This document shows, piece after piece, positions 51,137 to 60,914 of a DNA stretch of 64,000 nt. Both the position numbers and the translations under genes were made by a program. The DNA comes from Paenibacillus sophorae (lineage in GTDB: Bacteria; Bacillota; Bacilli; Paenibacillales; Paenibacillaceae), in NCBI RefSeq assembly GCF_018966525.1, contig NZ_CP076607.1:3162001-3226000 (forward strand), given 5' to 3'. The notes below the pieces were generated by a model. That model saw only the letters and a program-made list of their open reading frames with translations. It had not been told where the DNA came from and searched no databases. How positions within the stretch are numbered: position 1 is the first letter of the stretch; each line of letters begins with the position of its first letter.

Positions 51137-51142
51137 GCGCCA

Positions 51143-51192
51143 AAAAAGAGGATGTTTTGCAGTTGAGACCAAGCTGCGGAATTCCTCTTTTT
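51143..51192 (+). terminator. Terminator after acyltransferase-like gene
   Basis: AAAAAGAGGAT (51143-51153) / ATTCCTCTTTTT (51181-51192), with an inner GCAG/CTGC stem. Confidence 0.8.
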
Positions 51193-51269
51193 ATGCTGTT
51201 GTGTAGGATAACTCTCTAATGCGAAGAATAAGCAAGCCCGGAATGCTAAGCCTTCTCCGATTCTGCGTA

Positions 51270-51299
51270 TTCGACAGAGCCTGTTGGACACGGTACAAT
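51270..51299 (+). promoter_or_regulatory. Candidate cysK promoter
   Basis: -35 TTCGAC (51270-51275), 18-bp spacer, -10 TACAAT (51294-51299). About 40 bp before the cysK start. Confidence 0.45.
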
Positions 51300-51339
51300 G
51301 TTCCCAATATGTTCCGTGCAGGAACCAGGGAGGTCTGTT

Positions 51340-52260
51340 ATGTCAACGAGAGTAGTAAACAATATTACGGAGCTGATCGGAGATACTCCGGTTGTTCGTC
51401 TGAACCGTCTAACCGGGCCGAATGATGCGGAGCTGTATGTTAAGCTTGAGCGGTTCAATCCGAGCGGCAGCGTCAAGGACCGGGCGGCGTATAATCTGAT
51501 TCTGCAGGCCGAGAAGGATGGGCTGCTGAAACCGGGCGGCACCATTATCGAGCCGACGAGCGGCAATACGGGAATCGGACTGGCGATGAATGCGGCGGCG
51601 AAGGGCTACCGTGCCATAATGGTCATGCCGGACAATATGACGAAGGAACGGATCAATCTGCTTAAGGCGTACGGAGCCGAAGTAGTGCTTACGCCGGCCG
51701 CCGAGCGGATGCCGGGAGCCATCGCCAAGGCGCTGGAGATCGGAAAAGAAACGCCAGGAAGTTTTATCCCGCAGCAGTTCGAGAACAAGGCCAATCCCGA
51801 CATCCACCGCACGACGACAGCGGTCGAGATTCTGGATCAAATGCGGGGTAATCTGGACGCATTCGTTGCGACATCGGGTACCGGCGGCACCATTACGGGT
51901 ACGGGAGAGACGCTGCGGGCGCATCTGCCCGATCTGCGCATTCTTGTGGTTGAGCCGAAGGGATCGCCTGTATTGTCCGGCGGTGAGCCGGGTCCGCATA
52001 AGCTGGTCGGCACAAGCCCCGGGTTCGTGCCCTCTATTTTGAATACGGAAGTGTATGACGAGATTGTACAGGTTTCCGACGAGGATGCCCTGAGTACAGT
52101 GCGGGCGATGGCGGCCAAGGAAGGAATCCTGATCGGCCCGTCCGGCGGCGCGGCGGTATGGACCGCCATGAGAGAGGCGGAAAGACTGGGCAGCGGTAAA
52201 CGCGTGCTCTGCATTGCCCCGGATTCGGGGGAACGTTATCTGAGCATGGGTATTTTTTGA
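51340..52260 (+). CDS. cysK: Cysteine synthase A
   Basis: 306 aa. PLP Lys in GSVKDRAAYNL (~res. 42-52), phosphate-binding TSGNTGIGLAM, GTGGTITGTGE, and GPSGGAAVW near the C-terminus. It joins O-acetylserine and sulfide to make cysteine. The frame opens earlier at 51298, but GGGAGG before ATG 51340 sets the start, which gives the normal family N-terminus. A single-gene unit. Confidence 0.93.
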   Translation: MSTRVVNNITELIGDTPVVRLNRLTGPNDAELYVKLERFNPSGSVKDRAAYNLILQAEKDGLLKPGGTIIEPTSGNTGIGLAMNAAAKGYRAIMVMPDNMTKERINLLKAYGAEVVLTPAAERMPGAIAKALEIGKETPGSFIPQQFENKANPDIHRTTTAVEILDQMRGNLDAFVATSGTGGTITGTGETLRAHLPDLRILVVEPKGSPVLSGGEPGPHKLVGTSPGFVPSILNTEVYDEIVQVSDEDALSTVRAMAAKEGILIGPSGGAAVWTAMREAERLGSGKRVLCIAPDSGERYLSMGIF

Positions 52261-52377
52261 CGCGGTATACGTTTGAACAGGGGCGTGGAAATTACCTCAC
52301 GAAAAATTAGCCTGCCTGTGGACTATGAAATCGGCCGTTAAGACATGATAACTATGATCCGAAATGAGGCCTGTATT

Positions 52378-53046
52378 TTGAAAACGATATTCCGCAAACT
52401 ATGGATTATATCCGCCCCGATGCTTGGCGCACTGCTTCTGTTCGCCGCCACGGCGAGCGCCCATGTTACCATCGCTCCGGCGCAGTCGGCAGCGGGCGCA
52501 TGGGAGACCTACACGCTGAAAGTGCCATCGGAAAAAGACTCGCCGACCGTTGAATTGGATCTTCGCATCCCGGAGGGTGCGCAGTTTATGCAGTACGAGC
52601 CGGTTTCGGGCTGGGACGTTACAGTAGATGGAAACAAGGTCACTTGGAAGGCGACCGGCGCCGGCATTGAGCCGGGGCAGTTCCAGCGTTTTACCTTTAC
52701 TGTCAAAAATCCCGCCGCCCCAGGCGACATTGCCTGGAATGCTTACCAGCATTATAGTGACGGAACCCTCGTTCAGTGGTCCGGCGAGGAGGGGAGCGAG
52801 ACTCCGCATGCGGTGACGTCCATTACGGAGGCGAGCGGAGCGGAAGGCGATCACCATCATTCCGGCATGAGCGAAGATCACTCCGCTGCGGATGGCGCTG
52901 ATCATTCTTCGATGAGCGATCACGATGCGATGGAAGAAATTCCCTCCTCTACATCCGTATCGCCGCTGGTGTATGCTGCTTTTGTTATTTCGCTGCTTGC
53001 CCTTGCGTTGTCGCTGATCGGTTTGATCAGGCGGCGGCGCGCATAA
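52378..53046 (+). CDS. YcnI-like DUF1775 exported protein
   Basis: 222 aa. Signal peptide ending ATASA, so the mature protein begins with His-Val-Thr; an N-terminal His is the proposed copper ligand in YcnI-type proteins. The DUF1775 domain (~res. 30-155) is followed by a His/Asp/Ser-rich linker (DHHHSGMSEDHSAAD) and a C-terminal membrane helix. TTG 52378 is favoured because GAGG is 9 nt upstream; ATG 52345 lacks a ribosome site. Likely copper-related. No ycnJ or ycnK neighbours. Confidence 0.82.
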   Translation: MKTIFRKLWIISAPMLGALLLFAATASAHVTIAPAQSAAGAWETYTLKVPSEKDSPTVELDLRIPEGAQFMQYEPVSGWDVTVDGNKVTWKATGAGIEPGQFQRFTFTVKNPAAPGDIAWNAYQHYSDGTLVQWSGEEGSETPHAVTSITEASGAEGDHHHSGMSEDHSAADGADHSSMSDHDAMEEIPSSTSVSPLVYAAFVISLLALALSLIGLIRRRRA

Positions 53047-53151
53047 CCCAGGCTGATTGGGGTTCTCTTCGGTGCTCCTTTATCAGAGAGAAGGGAGGCT
53101 TTGTACAGATAATCATTCTGTTGTTGCCTTCCAGTAAGCTATCCATTGTAA

Positions 53152-53182
53152 AGAGAGCCGGTTCACAAAGAACCGGCTCTCT
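53152..53182. terminator. Bidirectional terminator
   Basis: Thirteen-bp perfect stem AGAGAGCCGGTTC (53152-53164) / GAACCGGCTCTCT (53170-53182) between convergent genes; T-rich on both strands. Confidence 0.85.
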
Positions 53183-53215
53183 CTTTTGCTCCCAATGCTC
53201 TCCTTACTACTGGTC

Positions 53216-55165
53216 TTACAATTCTTCCACTTCCCGCAGCCACAGCGAGGCGGAGGCGTCGCTTGGCATGCGCCAGTCTCCGCGTGGCGACAGGCTGACC
53301 GTGCCGACTTTCGGGCCGTCTGGCAGGCAGGAGCGTTTGAACTGCTGGGTGAAGAAGCGGCTGTAGAACACGCGCATCCACTGTACCAACTGCTCTCTTG
53401 TGAAGCGATCGCCGAATGCATGCTGTGCGAGATACAGAATTTTGGCGGGCGGAGCGCCCGTTCTGAGCATGTAATACAGGTAGAAATCATGCACATCGTA
53501 AGGGCCCAGAATGTCTTCTGTGAGCTGGGCGATCTCGCCATCCGGTGAAGGCGGCAGCAGCTCCGGACTGATTCCCGTGTCGATAATGTCGTACAGAAAC
53601 TTACTGGCGGTCTCGTCCGCTTCATGATCGGCATACCACTGGACGACATATTTGATCAGCGTCTTCGGAATCCCCGAATTGACGCCGTACATAGACATAT
53701 GGTCGCCGTTATAGGTGCACCAGCCGAGAGCCAGCTCGGACAGGTCGCCGGTGCCAATGACGATGCCGCCGTTCTTGTTGGCGAGGTCCATCAGAATCTG
53801 CGTACGCTCTCTGGCCTGAACATTCTCATAAGTCAGGTCGTGCACGTCTTTGTCATGCCCGATGTCCGCGAAGTGCTGCAGGCAGGCAGCTTTGATATCG
53901 ACGACCATCATCGAAGCGCCCAGCGCCTTGATCAGTCCGACGGCGTTATCGTAAGTCCGGTTCGTCGTTCCGAATCCGGGCATTGTAACGGCGAGCACGT
54001 CGCTGGCCGGACGGCCCAGAAGCTCCATCGCCCTTACCGCCACAAGCAGCGCCAGCGTGGAATCAAGCCCGCCGGAAATGCCGATAACCGCCTGCTTGGT
54101 GCCGATGTGGCGTATGCGCTTCATCAGGCCGGAGGTCTGAATCGACAGTATTTCCTGGCAGCGTTCGTCCCGTTTAAGCGGATTGCCCGGGACAAAGGGG
54201 TTTGCGACCACTTCGCGGGCGAGCTCCCGGGGAGAATCGCTCTTGCGGACGGGATTCGCGAACGAAATCTCACGGTAATCGCCGCCGCCCCGGCCGCCCC
54301 GGAAGGTTCCCATTGCCATGCGGGAATAATGGAGTCTTGGAATGTCGATATCGGCGATAGTGATCCGGCTCTCATGGGTGAACCGGTCGGATTCCGCCAG
54401 CATCTGTCCGTTCTCGGCGATAAGCGAGTGGCCGCCGAAGACGACGTCCGTTGTCGATTCGCCGGTATTGCAGCCGGCATAGACGTAACCGGCAACGCAG
54501 GAAGCGGATTGCCCCGAGACAAGCTGCCGCCGATAATCCGCTTTGCCGACAAGTTCGTTGCTGGCGGACGGGTTGAACAGCAGCACCGCTCCCGCTTGTG
54601 CCAGCCGGCTGCTCGGCGGAATGGGAACCCACAGATCTTCGCAGATTTCCACGCCGAAGGCCAGATTGGAATTGTCGTCACAGACAAACATAAGATCGCT
54701 GCCGATCGGGACTGCGGCTCCGCCGATGCGCAGCTCCGAAGTCTCCAATTCTTCGGCTCCGGCAAACCAGCGGGGCTCGTAGAACTCGCTATAACCGGGA
54801 ATGCAGGTCTTGGGCACAATCCCGAGAATGCTTCCGCTCTGTATAACGGCGGCGCAATTATAAAGCCGGCCTCTGATGTCGATGGGCAGACCGGCAATCA
54901 CGACCATGCTTAGGTCCGCGGTTTTGGCGGCGATTGCGAGCAGAGCCTCCAAGGCTGAATCTAGCAGCCGGCGCTGCATGAACAAATCCGCGCAGGTATA
55001 GCCGGTGATGCACAGCTCTGGGAGAACAAGGTATTCCACCTGCTGCTTGTACGCTTGTTCAATCACTTCGATAATTTTATTGGCATTAAACGCACAGTCG
55101 GCTACCCGAAGTTCAGGGGAGGCGGCGGCGACTCTTGAGAAACCGAAATTCAGCAATGGGTTCAC
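53216..55165 (-). CDS. nadE: Glutamine-dependent NAD+ synthetase
   Basis: 649 aa. The N-terminal nitrilase-type amidase domain (~res. 15-280) has the triad Glu50, Lys119 and Cys175 (GVEICED). The C-terminal ATP-pyrophosphatase domain has SGGLDS at 364-369. It converts deamido-NAD to NAD using glutamine as ammonia donor. Full length. It lies downstream of a LysR-family gene on the same strand, 77 bp apart. Confidence 0.95.
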   Translation of the reverse strand: MNPLLNFGFSRVAAASPELRVADCAFNANKIIEVIEQAYKQQVEYLVLPELCITGYTCADLFMQRRLLDSALEALLAIAAKTADLSMVVIAGLPIDIRGRLYNCAAVIQSGSILGIVPKTCIPGYSEFYEPRWFAGAEELETSELRIGGAAVPIGSDLMFVCDDNSNLAFGVEICEDLWVPIPPSSRLAQAGAVLLFNPSASNELVGKADYRRQLVSGQSASCVAGYVYAGCNTGESTTDVVFGGHSLIAENGQMLAESDRFTHESRITIADIDIPRLHYSRMAMGTFRGGRGGGDYREISFANPVRKSDSPRELAREVVANPFVPGNPLKRDERCQEILSIQTSGLMKRIRHIGTKQAVIGISGGLDSTLALLVAVRAMELLGRPASDVLAVTMPGFGTTNRTYDNAVGLIKALGASMMVVDIKAACLQHFADIGHDKDVHDLTYENVQARERTQILMDLANKNGGIVIGTGDLSELALGWCTYNGDHMSMYGVNSGIPKTLIKYVVQWYADHEADETASKFLYDIIDTGISPELLPPSPDGEIAQLTEDILGPYDVHDFYLYYMLRTGAPPAKILYLAQHAFGDRFTREQLVQWMRVFYSRFFTQQFKRSCLPDGPKVGTVSLSPRGDWRMPSDASASLWLREVEEL

Positions 55166-55242
55166 CTATCCTCTTTATATGAGTGTAATTTCGTTGTCAT
55201 TAAATTTAGCACAATAAGGAATCGTGTCAATATTGGCTAGAT

Positions 55243-56118
55243 TCAGCGTTCTCCTTGACCAAAGCTCTCAAAGAACTTGGTCGCCAGGGTAGACGCATAT
55301 TTTCCCTTCATCATAATAGCGGCAATCCGCGTGCGCAATGAGTCGCTGCTGATTTCTTTGTAGAGCAGATTGCCGCTGCTCACAAGCCCAAAGGCGGATT
55401 TAGGGATAATGCCGATCCCAAGGCCCGCGTTGGCCCACAGCAGCGTCGTCCGGGCATCGTCGTTCATACAGAACAGCAGCGGCTCGAAGCCATGCTCCAG
55501 GCAGGCATCGGTAATGAGCTGCTCGAACCGGCGGTAGATAATGAGAGGCTTGTCCTCCAGTTCGCCTAGCTCAATCATGGCATGGCCGGGTTTAAAATCA
55601 AGCTCCCGGGTCATGACGGCGATCATCGGTTCGGAATCGGTATAACGGCATTCGAGATTGGCCGGATTGAACGGTGTGCGCACGATGCCGAGCTCCACGA
55701 TTCCCTTGCTTAAGAGGTCGATGATCTTAAATGTGTTGCCTTCATGAATCTCGAATTTGACTCCCTCATAGGTCCGGTGGAACTCGCACAGCCGATTCTG
55801 CAGCAGGGCGGAGCCCGAGGAGGAGACTGTTCCGATGGACAGCGTTCCCGTCAATCCTTTGACATAATCGCCGATTTCCCTGGTCGTCGCATCGGCCAAA
55901 TCGAGAATCTGCTGCGCCCGGTTCCGCAAAATCACTCCCGCGTCGGTCAGATGTATGCTGCGCGGCCCCCGTTCGACCAGCTTGACGCCAAGCTCTTCTT
56001 CCAGCTGCTTTAACTGCTGGCTGAGCGGCGGCTGAGCCATTTGCAGCTTCTTCGCCGCCGAAGTAATCTGGCCTTCCTCGGCAATGGTCAAAAAATATTT
56101 GAGCTGTCTAATGTCCAT
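55243..56118 (-). CDS. LysR-family regulator
   Basis: 291 aa from ATG 56118, giving the conventional start MDIRQLKYFLTIAEEGQITSAAKKL-like N-terminus; ATG 56136 is a possible extension. Winged helix (~1-60) with QMAQPPLSQQLKQLEEELG, then a LysR substrate domain (~90-285). Ligand unknown. Divergent from an ABC exporter operon and upstream of nadE, so either could be its target. Confidence 0.85.
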   Translation of the reverse strand: MDIRQLKYFLTIAEEGQITSAAKKLQMAQPPLSQQLKQLEEELGVKLVERGPRSIHLTDAGVILRNRAQQILDLADATTREIGDYVKGLTGTLSIGTVSSSGSALLQNRLCEFHRTYEGVKFEIHEGNTFKIIDLLSKGIVELGIVRTPFNPANLECRYTDSEPMIAVMTRELDFKPGHAMIELGELEDKPLIIYRRFEQLITDACLEHGFEPLLFCMNDDARTTLLWANAGLGIGIIPKSAFGLVSSGNLLYKEISSDSLRTRIAAIMMKGKYASTLATKFFESFGQGER

Positions 56119-56271
56119 TATGAATCCCCGTCCCATGGAATATGACTAACGTATCGGAGTGATACGAATCCAATATTATTAATATGGATGCAGTTATGAC
56201 ATAATCATAACTGTTCTTTTTATATTTGTGAAATATATTACGTATTTCTTTGAATGGGTGTGACTGCTGCA

Positions 56272-58074
56272 ATGAATAAGATTACTGTATTTCTGAAGCC
56301 TTACCGGAAACAGCTGATTATCGGTCCGATTTTCAAGCTGCTGGAGGCGATCCTCGAACTGCTGCTGCCGACCATCGTCGCGCTGATGGTGAACAGGGGC
56401 ATCGGATCGCATGACTCCGCTTATGTGTACCGGATGGGAGGACTGATGCTGCTGATGTCCATCCTTGGCTTCGCCTGCTCCATGGTATGCCAGTATTCGG
56501 CGTCCCGGGCGTCCCAGGGCTTCGGGACAAGGCTGCGGAATGCCATGTTCCGGCATATTTCTTCACTCTCCTATGCGGAGCTTGACCGGTTCGGCACACC
56601 TTCGCTCATCAACCGGATTACCAATGACGTGAATCAGCTGCAGCTGGCGGTTGCCATGCTGATCCGGCTTGTGATCCGCGCGCCGTTTATCGCCATTGGA
56701 GCGATTATCATGGCCATGATTCTCGATTTACGCTTGTCGCTTGTGCTGCTGGCGGCCGCGCCGGTCTTTGCTGTATTGCTGTACTGGATCATCTCGCGCT
56801 CATCGCCGCTGTACCGCCGGTATCAGCAGAAGCTGGATTCAATCGCCCAAGTGCTGAGCGAGAATCTGTCTGGCATCCGGGTCATCCGCGCTTTCGCCAA
56901 GCGGCGCAAGGAAAGGGAACGCTTCGGCGCAGCCGCGGACGATGTAACGGCGACCGCTCTGCATGTCGGCCGGATTTCCGCTCTGCTCAGTCCATTGACC
57001 TCATTGGTGGTCAATGCGGCCATCCTCGTGATTCTATGGGCGGGGGGCGTTCACATTAATGCGGGCCGGCTCTCGCAAGGGGAAATCATCGCTTTTATCA
57101 ACTATGTCACCCAGATTTTGCTGGCGCTGATCGTCACCTCGAATTTGGTGATTATATTCACCAAAGCTAATTCGTCGCTGGCCAGAGTAAACGAAGTGCT
57201 GACGGTGTCTAGTTCGGTCACGGAGCCGGAGCATCCGATACTTCCGCCATTTGCAGAAACAGGAGATGCAGCCGCATCCTCTCCCATACAAGCAGGGCGA
57301 ACCGATGGTTCCGAGCCAGCCGCTCAGGTTCCCGCCATTGAGTTCGACCATGTTTCTTTCGGATACAGCAGGGCCGGAGAGCTTGCGCTGGACGATATTT
57401 CCGTGAAGATCTGGCAGGGCGAGACCGTGGGTCTGATTGGCGGCACGGGCTCGGGCAAATCGACGTTCGTCAATCTGATCCCCCGCTTTTATGACGCCTT
57501 CTCGGGCGAGGTGCGGGTGAACGGAGTGAACGTCAAGGATTATCCGCTTCTCCGGCTCAGAGAGTCCATCGGCATCGTCCCGCAGAAGGCGGTGCTCTTT
57601 ACGGGCACGATTGAGGACAATATCCGCTGGGGGAAGACGGAGGCGACCGAAGACGAAATCCGAGCGGCGGCGGCTGTCGCGCAGGCGGAGGAGTTCATTT
57701 CCAAGCTGCCCGAGGGCCTGGGTACGGAGGTTTCCCGAGGCGGATTGAACCTTTCCGGCGGGCAGAAGCAGCGTCTGACCATCGCGCGGGCGGTGGTCGG
57801 CAGTCCGGACATTCTGATTCTGGACGATTCTTCCAGCGCGCTCGATTTTGCTACCGACGCGGCGCTGCGCCGCGAGTTGAAAGAGACCCGAGCCGGGATG
57901 ACGACGCTTGTCGTCTCCCAGCGGGTCGGCACCGTCCGGCAGGCCGACAGAATTATCGTGTTCGAAGACGGCCGGATTGCCGGCATCGGCCGGCATGAGG
58001 ATTTACTGTACAGCTGCGAGGTATACCGAGAAATCTGCAACTCCCAGCTGTCAAGCGAGGAGGCGGCTTTATGA
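56272..58074 (+). CDS. ABC exporter subunit with degenerate ATP site
   Basis: 600 aa. Exporter membrane domain (~res. 10-310), a linker (~325-355), and an NBD with Walker A GGTGSGKST and signature LSGGQKQR. Walker B reads ILILDDSSSALD, with Asp where the catalytic Glu should be, and the H-loop reads VSQRVGT (Gln for His). It is thus the noncatalytic-site half of a heterodimer with the next gene (4-bp overlap). Similar pairs (YfiB/YfiC, BmrC/BmrD) export drugs or lipids. ATG 56272 taken as start; the ribosome site is weak. Confidence 0.87.
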   Translation: MNKITVFLKPYRKQLIIGPIFKLLEAILELLLPTIVALMVNRGIGSHDSAYVYRMGGLMLLMSILGFACSMVCQYSASRASQGFGTRLRNAMFRHISSLSYAELDRFGTPSLINRITNDVNQLQLAVAMLIRLVIRAPFIAIGAIIMAMILDLRLSLVLLAAAPVFAVLLYWIISRSSPLYRRYQQKLDSIAQVLSENLSGIRVIRAFAKRRKERERFGAAADDVTATALHVGRISALLSPLTSLVVNAAILVILWAGGVHINAGRLSQGEIIAFINYVTQILLALIVTSNLVIIFTKANSSLARVNEVLTVSSSVTEPEHPILPPFAETGDAAASSPIQAGRTDGSEPAAQVPAIEFDHVSFGYSRAGELALDDISVKIWQGETVGLIGGTGSGKSTFVNLIPRFYDAFSGEVRVNGVNVKDYPLLRLRESIGIVPQKAVLFTGTIEDNIRWGKTEATEDEIRAAAAVAQAEEFISKLPEGLGTEVSRGGLNLSGGQKQRLTIARAVVGSPDILILDDSSSALDFATDAALRRELKETRAGMTTLVVSQRVGTVRQADRIIVFEDGRIAGIGRHEDLLYSCEVYREICNSQLSSEEAAL

Positions 58075-59810
58075 ACGGCAAGCAGGTTTGGAAAAGATTG
58101 ATCATCTATACCGCGCAGTTTAGAAGCTCCGCCATTCTGGCGGCGCTCTGCGCCATACTCAGCGTGGCGGCCAGCCTGATCGGTCCGCTGCTGATCGCCC
58201 GGGCGGTCGATAATATGATCGGACCGGGGAAGGTTGATTTTGATGCGCTGCTGAGGCTCATCCTGGAATTGGCGATTGTATTTCTTGCTGGTGGCCTGTG
58301 CGGCTGGCTGCTGACCTATCTTACGAACCGGCTCGCCTATCATACGGTAAACCGCATGCGGAACGACCTTTTCGACAAGCTGAACGTCCTGCCGCTGAAA
58401 TTCCATGACAACCACCCTCAGGGCGACCTGATCAGCCGGTTCGTGAACGACATGGACTCCGTTTCGGACGGTCTGCTCCAAGGCTTTCAGACTCTGCTTA
58501 CCGGCGCCGTTACAATCGTTGGCGCGATCGGACTTATGCTATATATCAGCCCGCTCATGACTGTGGTCGTGCTGTTGTCCGCGCCAGCTTCGTACTATAT
58601 GGCCCGGTTCATTACGACGCGCTCGCAGCAGCTTTTCCGCGATCAGGCCAAAATTCTCGGCGGTCTTAATGGTTATGTGGAAGAAGTGGTCGGCGGGCAA
58701 AAAATCGTTCAGGCTTTCCATTATGAGGACAATACCTATGAACGGTTCGAAGGGCTGAACGGGGAACTGTATCAGGCCGGCGTCAATGCGCAGTTCTACG
58801 GTTCTCTCTCCGGACCGACGACCCGGCTAGTCAACAACATTACGTTTTCCGTTATCGCGATTATCGGCTGTATCGTCATTATTGCGGGACGATTGAGCGT
58901 CGGGGATTTGTCCGGCTTTCTGATCTACTCCAATCTGTTCGCCAAGCCTTTTAATGAAATAACCGGCGTCATTACGCAGCTTCAGTCGGCGACGGCCTCG
59001 GCGCAGCGTATCTTTGCGGTTCTGGACCTTGAGCCTGAGCAGCCAGACGCTCTGGATGCGTATGACCCTGAGCCGGGACAGGGGACGGTTGTATTCGACA
59101 AGGTCAAGTTTGCCTATGATCCCAAACGTCCATTGATTACGGATTTTAGCCTGGAAGTCAAACCGGGCACCCGGGTCGCAATTGTCGGACAGACGGGAGC
59201 AGGCAAGACGACGCTGGTTAACCTGCTGATGCGTTTTTATGATGTCGACGGCGGCGTGATCAGAATCGGAGGCGTGGACATCAAGGATATGACGCGCGAC
59301 AGCCTGCGCCGCAATTTCGGCATGGTGCTGCAGGATACGTGGCTGTTCGGCGGAACAATCCGGGACAATATCGCTTACGGCAAGCCGGAGGCGACCGATG
59401 AAGAAGTCATTGCCGCCGCCAAGGCCGTGAGCGCACACAGCTTCATCAAACGTCTCCCGGACGGCTATAACACCGTGATCAGCGGCTCCGGCGACAACCT
59501 GTCCCAGGGACAGAAGCAGCTGCTTACGATCGCGCGTGTGATGCTGGCCGACCCGCCGATGCTCATTCTGGACGAGGCGACGAGCAGCATCGATACCCGG
59601 ACCGAAATCCGAATCCAGCGAGCTTTCCTGAAAATGATGGACGGACGCACCAGCTTCGTCATCGCCCACCGGCTGTCCACGATCCGTGAGTCGGACCTTA
59701 TTCTGTTCATGAAGGACGGCGACATCGTGGAAAGCGGAACCCATGAGCAGCTTCTCCGTCAGGACGGCTATTACGCCCGGCTGTACAACAGCCAGTTTGC
59801 GGCAGTTTAA
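58071..59810 (+). CDS. ABC exporter subunit, canonical partner
   Basis: 579 aa. Membrane domain (~res. 10-320) and NBD with Walker A GQTGAGKTT, Walker B MLILDEATSS with catalytic Glu, and H-loop IAHRLST. The signature reads LSQGQKQ rather than LSGGQ, common in the canonical partner of heterodimeric exporters. It overlaps the previous gene by 4 bp. Exported substrate unknown. Confidence 0.9.
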   Translation: MNGKQVWKRLIIYTAQFRSSAILAALCAILSVAASLIGPLLIARAVDNMIGPGKVDFDALLRLILELAIVFLAGGLCGWLLTYLTNRLAYHTVNRMRNDLFDKLNVLPLKFHDNHPQGDLISRFVNDMDSVSDGLLQGFQTLLTGAVTIVGAIGLMLYISPLMTVVVLLSAPASYYMARFITTRSQQLFRDQAKILGGLNGYVEEVVGGQKIVQAFHYEDNTYERFEGLNGELYQAGVNAQFYGSLSGPTTRLVNNITFSVIAIIGCIVIIAGRLSVGDLSGFLIYSNLFAKPFNEITGVITQLQSATASAQRIFAVLDLEPEQPDALDAYDPEPGQGTVVFDKVKFAYDPKRPLITDFSLEVKPGTRVAIVGQTGAGKTTLVNLLMRFYDVDGGVIRIGGVDIKDMTRDSLRRNFGMVLQDTWLFGGTIRDNIAYGKPEATDEEVIAAAKAVSAHSFIKRLPDGYNTVISGSGDNLSQGQKQLLTIARVMLADPPMLILDEATSSIDTRTEIRIQRAFLKMMDGRTSFVIAHRLSTIRESDLILFMKDGDIVESGTHEQLLRQDGYYARLYNSQFAAV

Positions 59811-59890
59811 GCGGGCAGTCAGCCCACTTTCATGCACCTTTAAGCATCAAGGATTATATAATATACCTGACCCCCAAAGATGTCACTTTA

Positions 59891-59918
59891 CCCCGCCGGA
59901 TGGCGGGGTTCTTTTTTT
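59891..59918 (+). terminator. Rho-independent terminator
   Basis: CCCCGCC (59891-59897) / GGCGGGG (59902-59908), then TTCTTTTTTT. Confidence 0.9.
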
Positions 59919-59998
59919 AGCAAATGGATTTTTATGTAAAATAGTTCATTTACCTATTCTTACCAATGGAATATACTGTCTTTACTCGATCAGATTAA

Positions 59999-60007
59999 GG
60001 GGGGGGG
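59999..60007 (+). repeat. Poly-G tract (9 G) before a small membrane gene
   Basis: A run of nine G forms the ribosome-binding region nine bases before ATG 60016. Such runs are prone to length change. Confidence 0.6.
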
Positions 60008-60015
60008 TGACTCAT

Positions 60016-60276
60016 ATGCGTATAGCGATAAAAACAATCGGAGTCCTGTTCAGTTTAACTGCCGTAGCTTTGGCTATACAAGTATTGATAAATAAAGGCG
60101 ATCTCGGCTCTGAAACTCAGATGAAAATGTCCTGGATGATGCTTGCCCTGTGCGGTTCATTATTTTTTAACGGGCTGTCTGAATATTTGAAGAATAAGAA
60201 TAGACGAGGGGTATATTCGACTGGGATTGCTTTGGTTTTTCTAGTAGTCGTATTAATAATAAGATTTCTTGGTTGA
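60016..60276 (+). CDS. Small membrane protein, DUF3953-like
   Basis: 86 aa with three hydrophobic helices: VLFSLTAVALAIQVLI, WMMLALCGSLFFNGL and GIALVFLVVVLIIRFL, and a basic loop LKNKNRRG. Resembles DUF3953-type small membrane proteins. The start ATG 60016 is preceded by a run of nine G. Function unknown. Confidence 0.6.
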   Translation: MRIAIKTIGVLFSLTAVALAIQVLINKGDLGSETQMKMSWMMLALCGSLFFNGLSEYLKNKNRRGVYSTGIALVFLVVVLIIRFLG

Positions 60277-60407
60277 TGAAAGTTCCTTCAGCACATGCGC
60301 CAAAGGCAAAGGGAAGGGGTTGCATCATTATTAACGTTGTTACAACCAAGCAACTGCAACATTATCTGGCAAGGTATCGTTATTTAGAAAGGAAGGGGCG
60401 GCATGAG

Positions 60408-60699
60408 ATGAGTAAAAATTTTGCTTTCATATTCGTTGTTATAACAGCACTTTTGAGTGGATGTCAAAGTCCGCCAAAAAAAAGAAGTTGTTCAAATATC
60501 AGCAGAACAAGCCAAATCCGTTGTCCAGCAACATCATGAGAAAAACAGCAGTTTTGGTGAAGCCGAAATCATTTCGATAAAACACATAAATAATGAGTAC
60601 AAAGTAACATGGGAAAGAAAAAGTAATTGCGAGAACGGAACGGATTATGTTAATGACAAAGATGGGACTATTACAAGAAGTGAGGTCTCTATCTGCTAA
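60408..60699 (+). pseudogene. Small lipoprotein gene with frameshift in an A8 tract
   Basis: ATG 60408 starts MSKNFAFIFVVITALLSGCQSPP, with lipobox LSGC. An A run at 60476-60483 has eight A; reading seven would continue in the frame KEVVQISAEQAKSVVQQHH to TAA 60699, a coherent 96-aa lipoprotein. As written, the frame ends at 60539. Either a frameshift mutation, a sequencing error in the homopolymer, or slippage-dependent expression. No family recognised. Confidence 0.7.
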
Positions 60700-60914
60700 G
60701 CGAAACTTTAGAGAGATCTCGGGCCCTCACATATCTTTTTCCATAAAAAACTCCTATCGGAGGCTCTCGAAGATGTTGCCGAATCCCTCTTTAAGCGGTT
60801 GTTTTTCTTGCGATTAAACAATCGTTCAGCTCCGCTGAAATCTTATAGATTCTTTAAAAAAACCGCCCTCCGGCTTGTCGCGCATGCCATGAGAGCAGCT
60901 TTTTCATGCCATTC

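Noticed and set aside
53624..54913. 429-aa plus-strand frame
   Set aside because: Complementary to nadE, which has intact catalytic residues in its own frame.
57034..57996. 320-aa minus-strand frame
   Set aside because: Antisense of the well-supported ABC exporter nucleotide-binding domain; no homology in its own frame.
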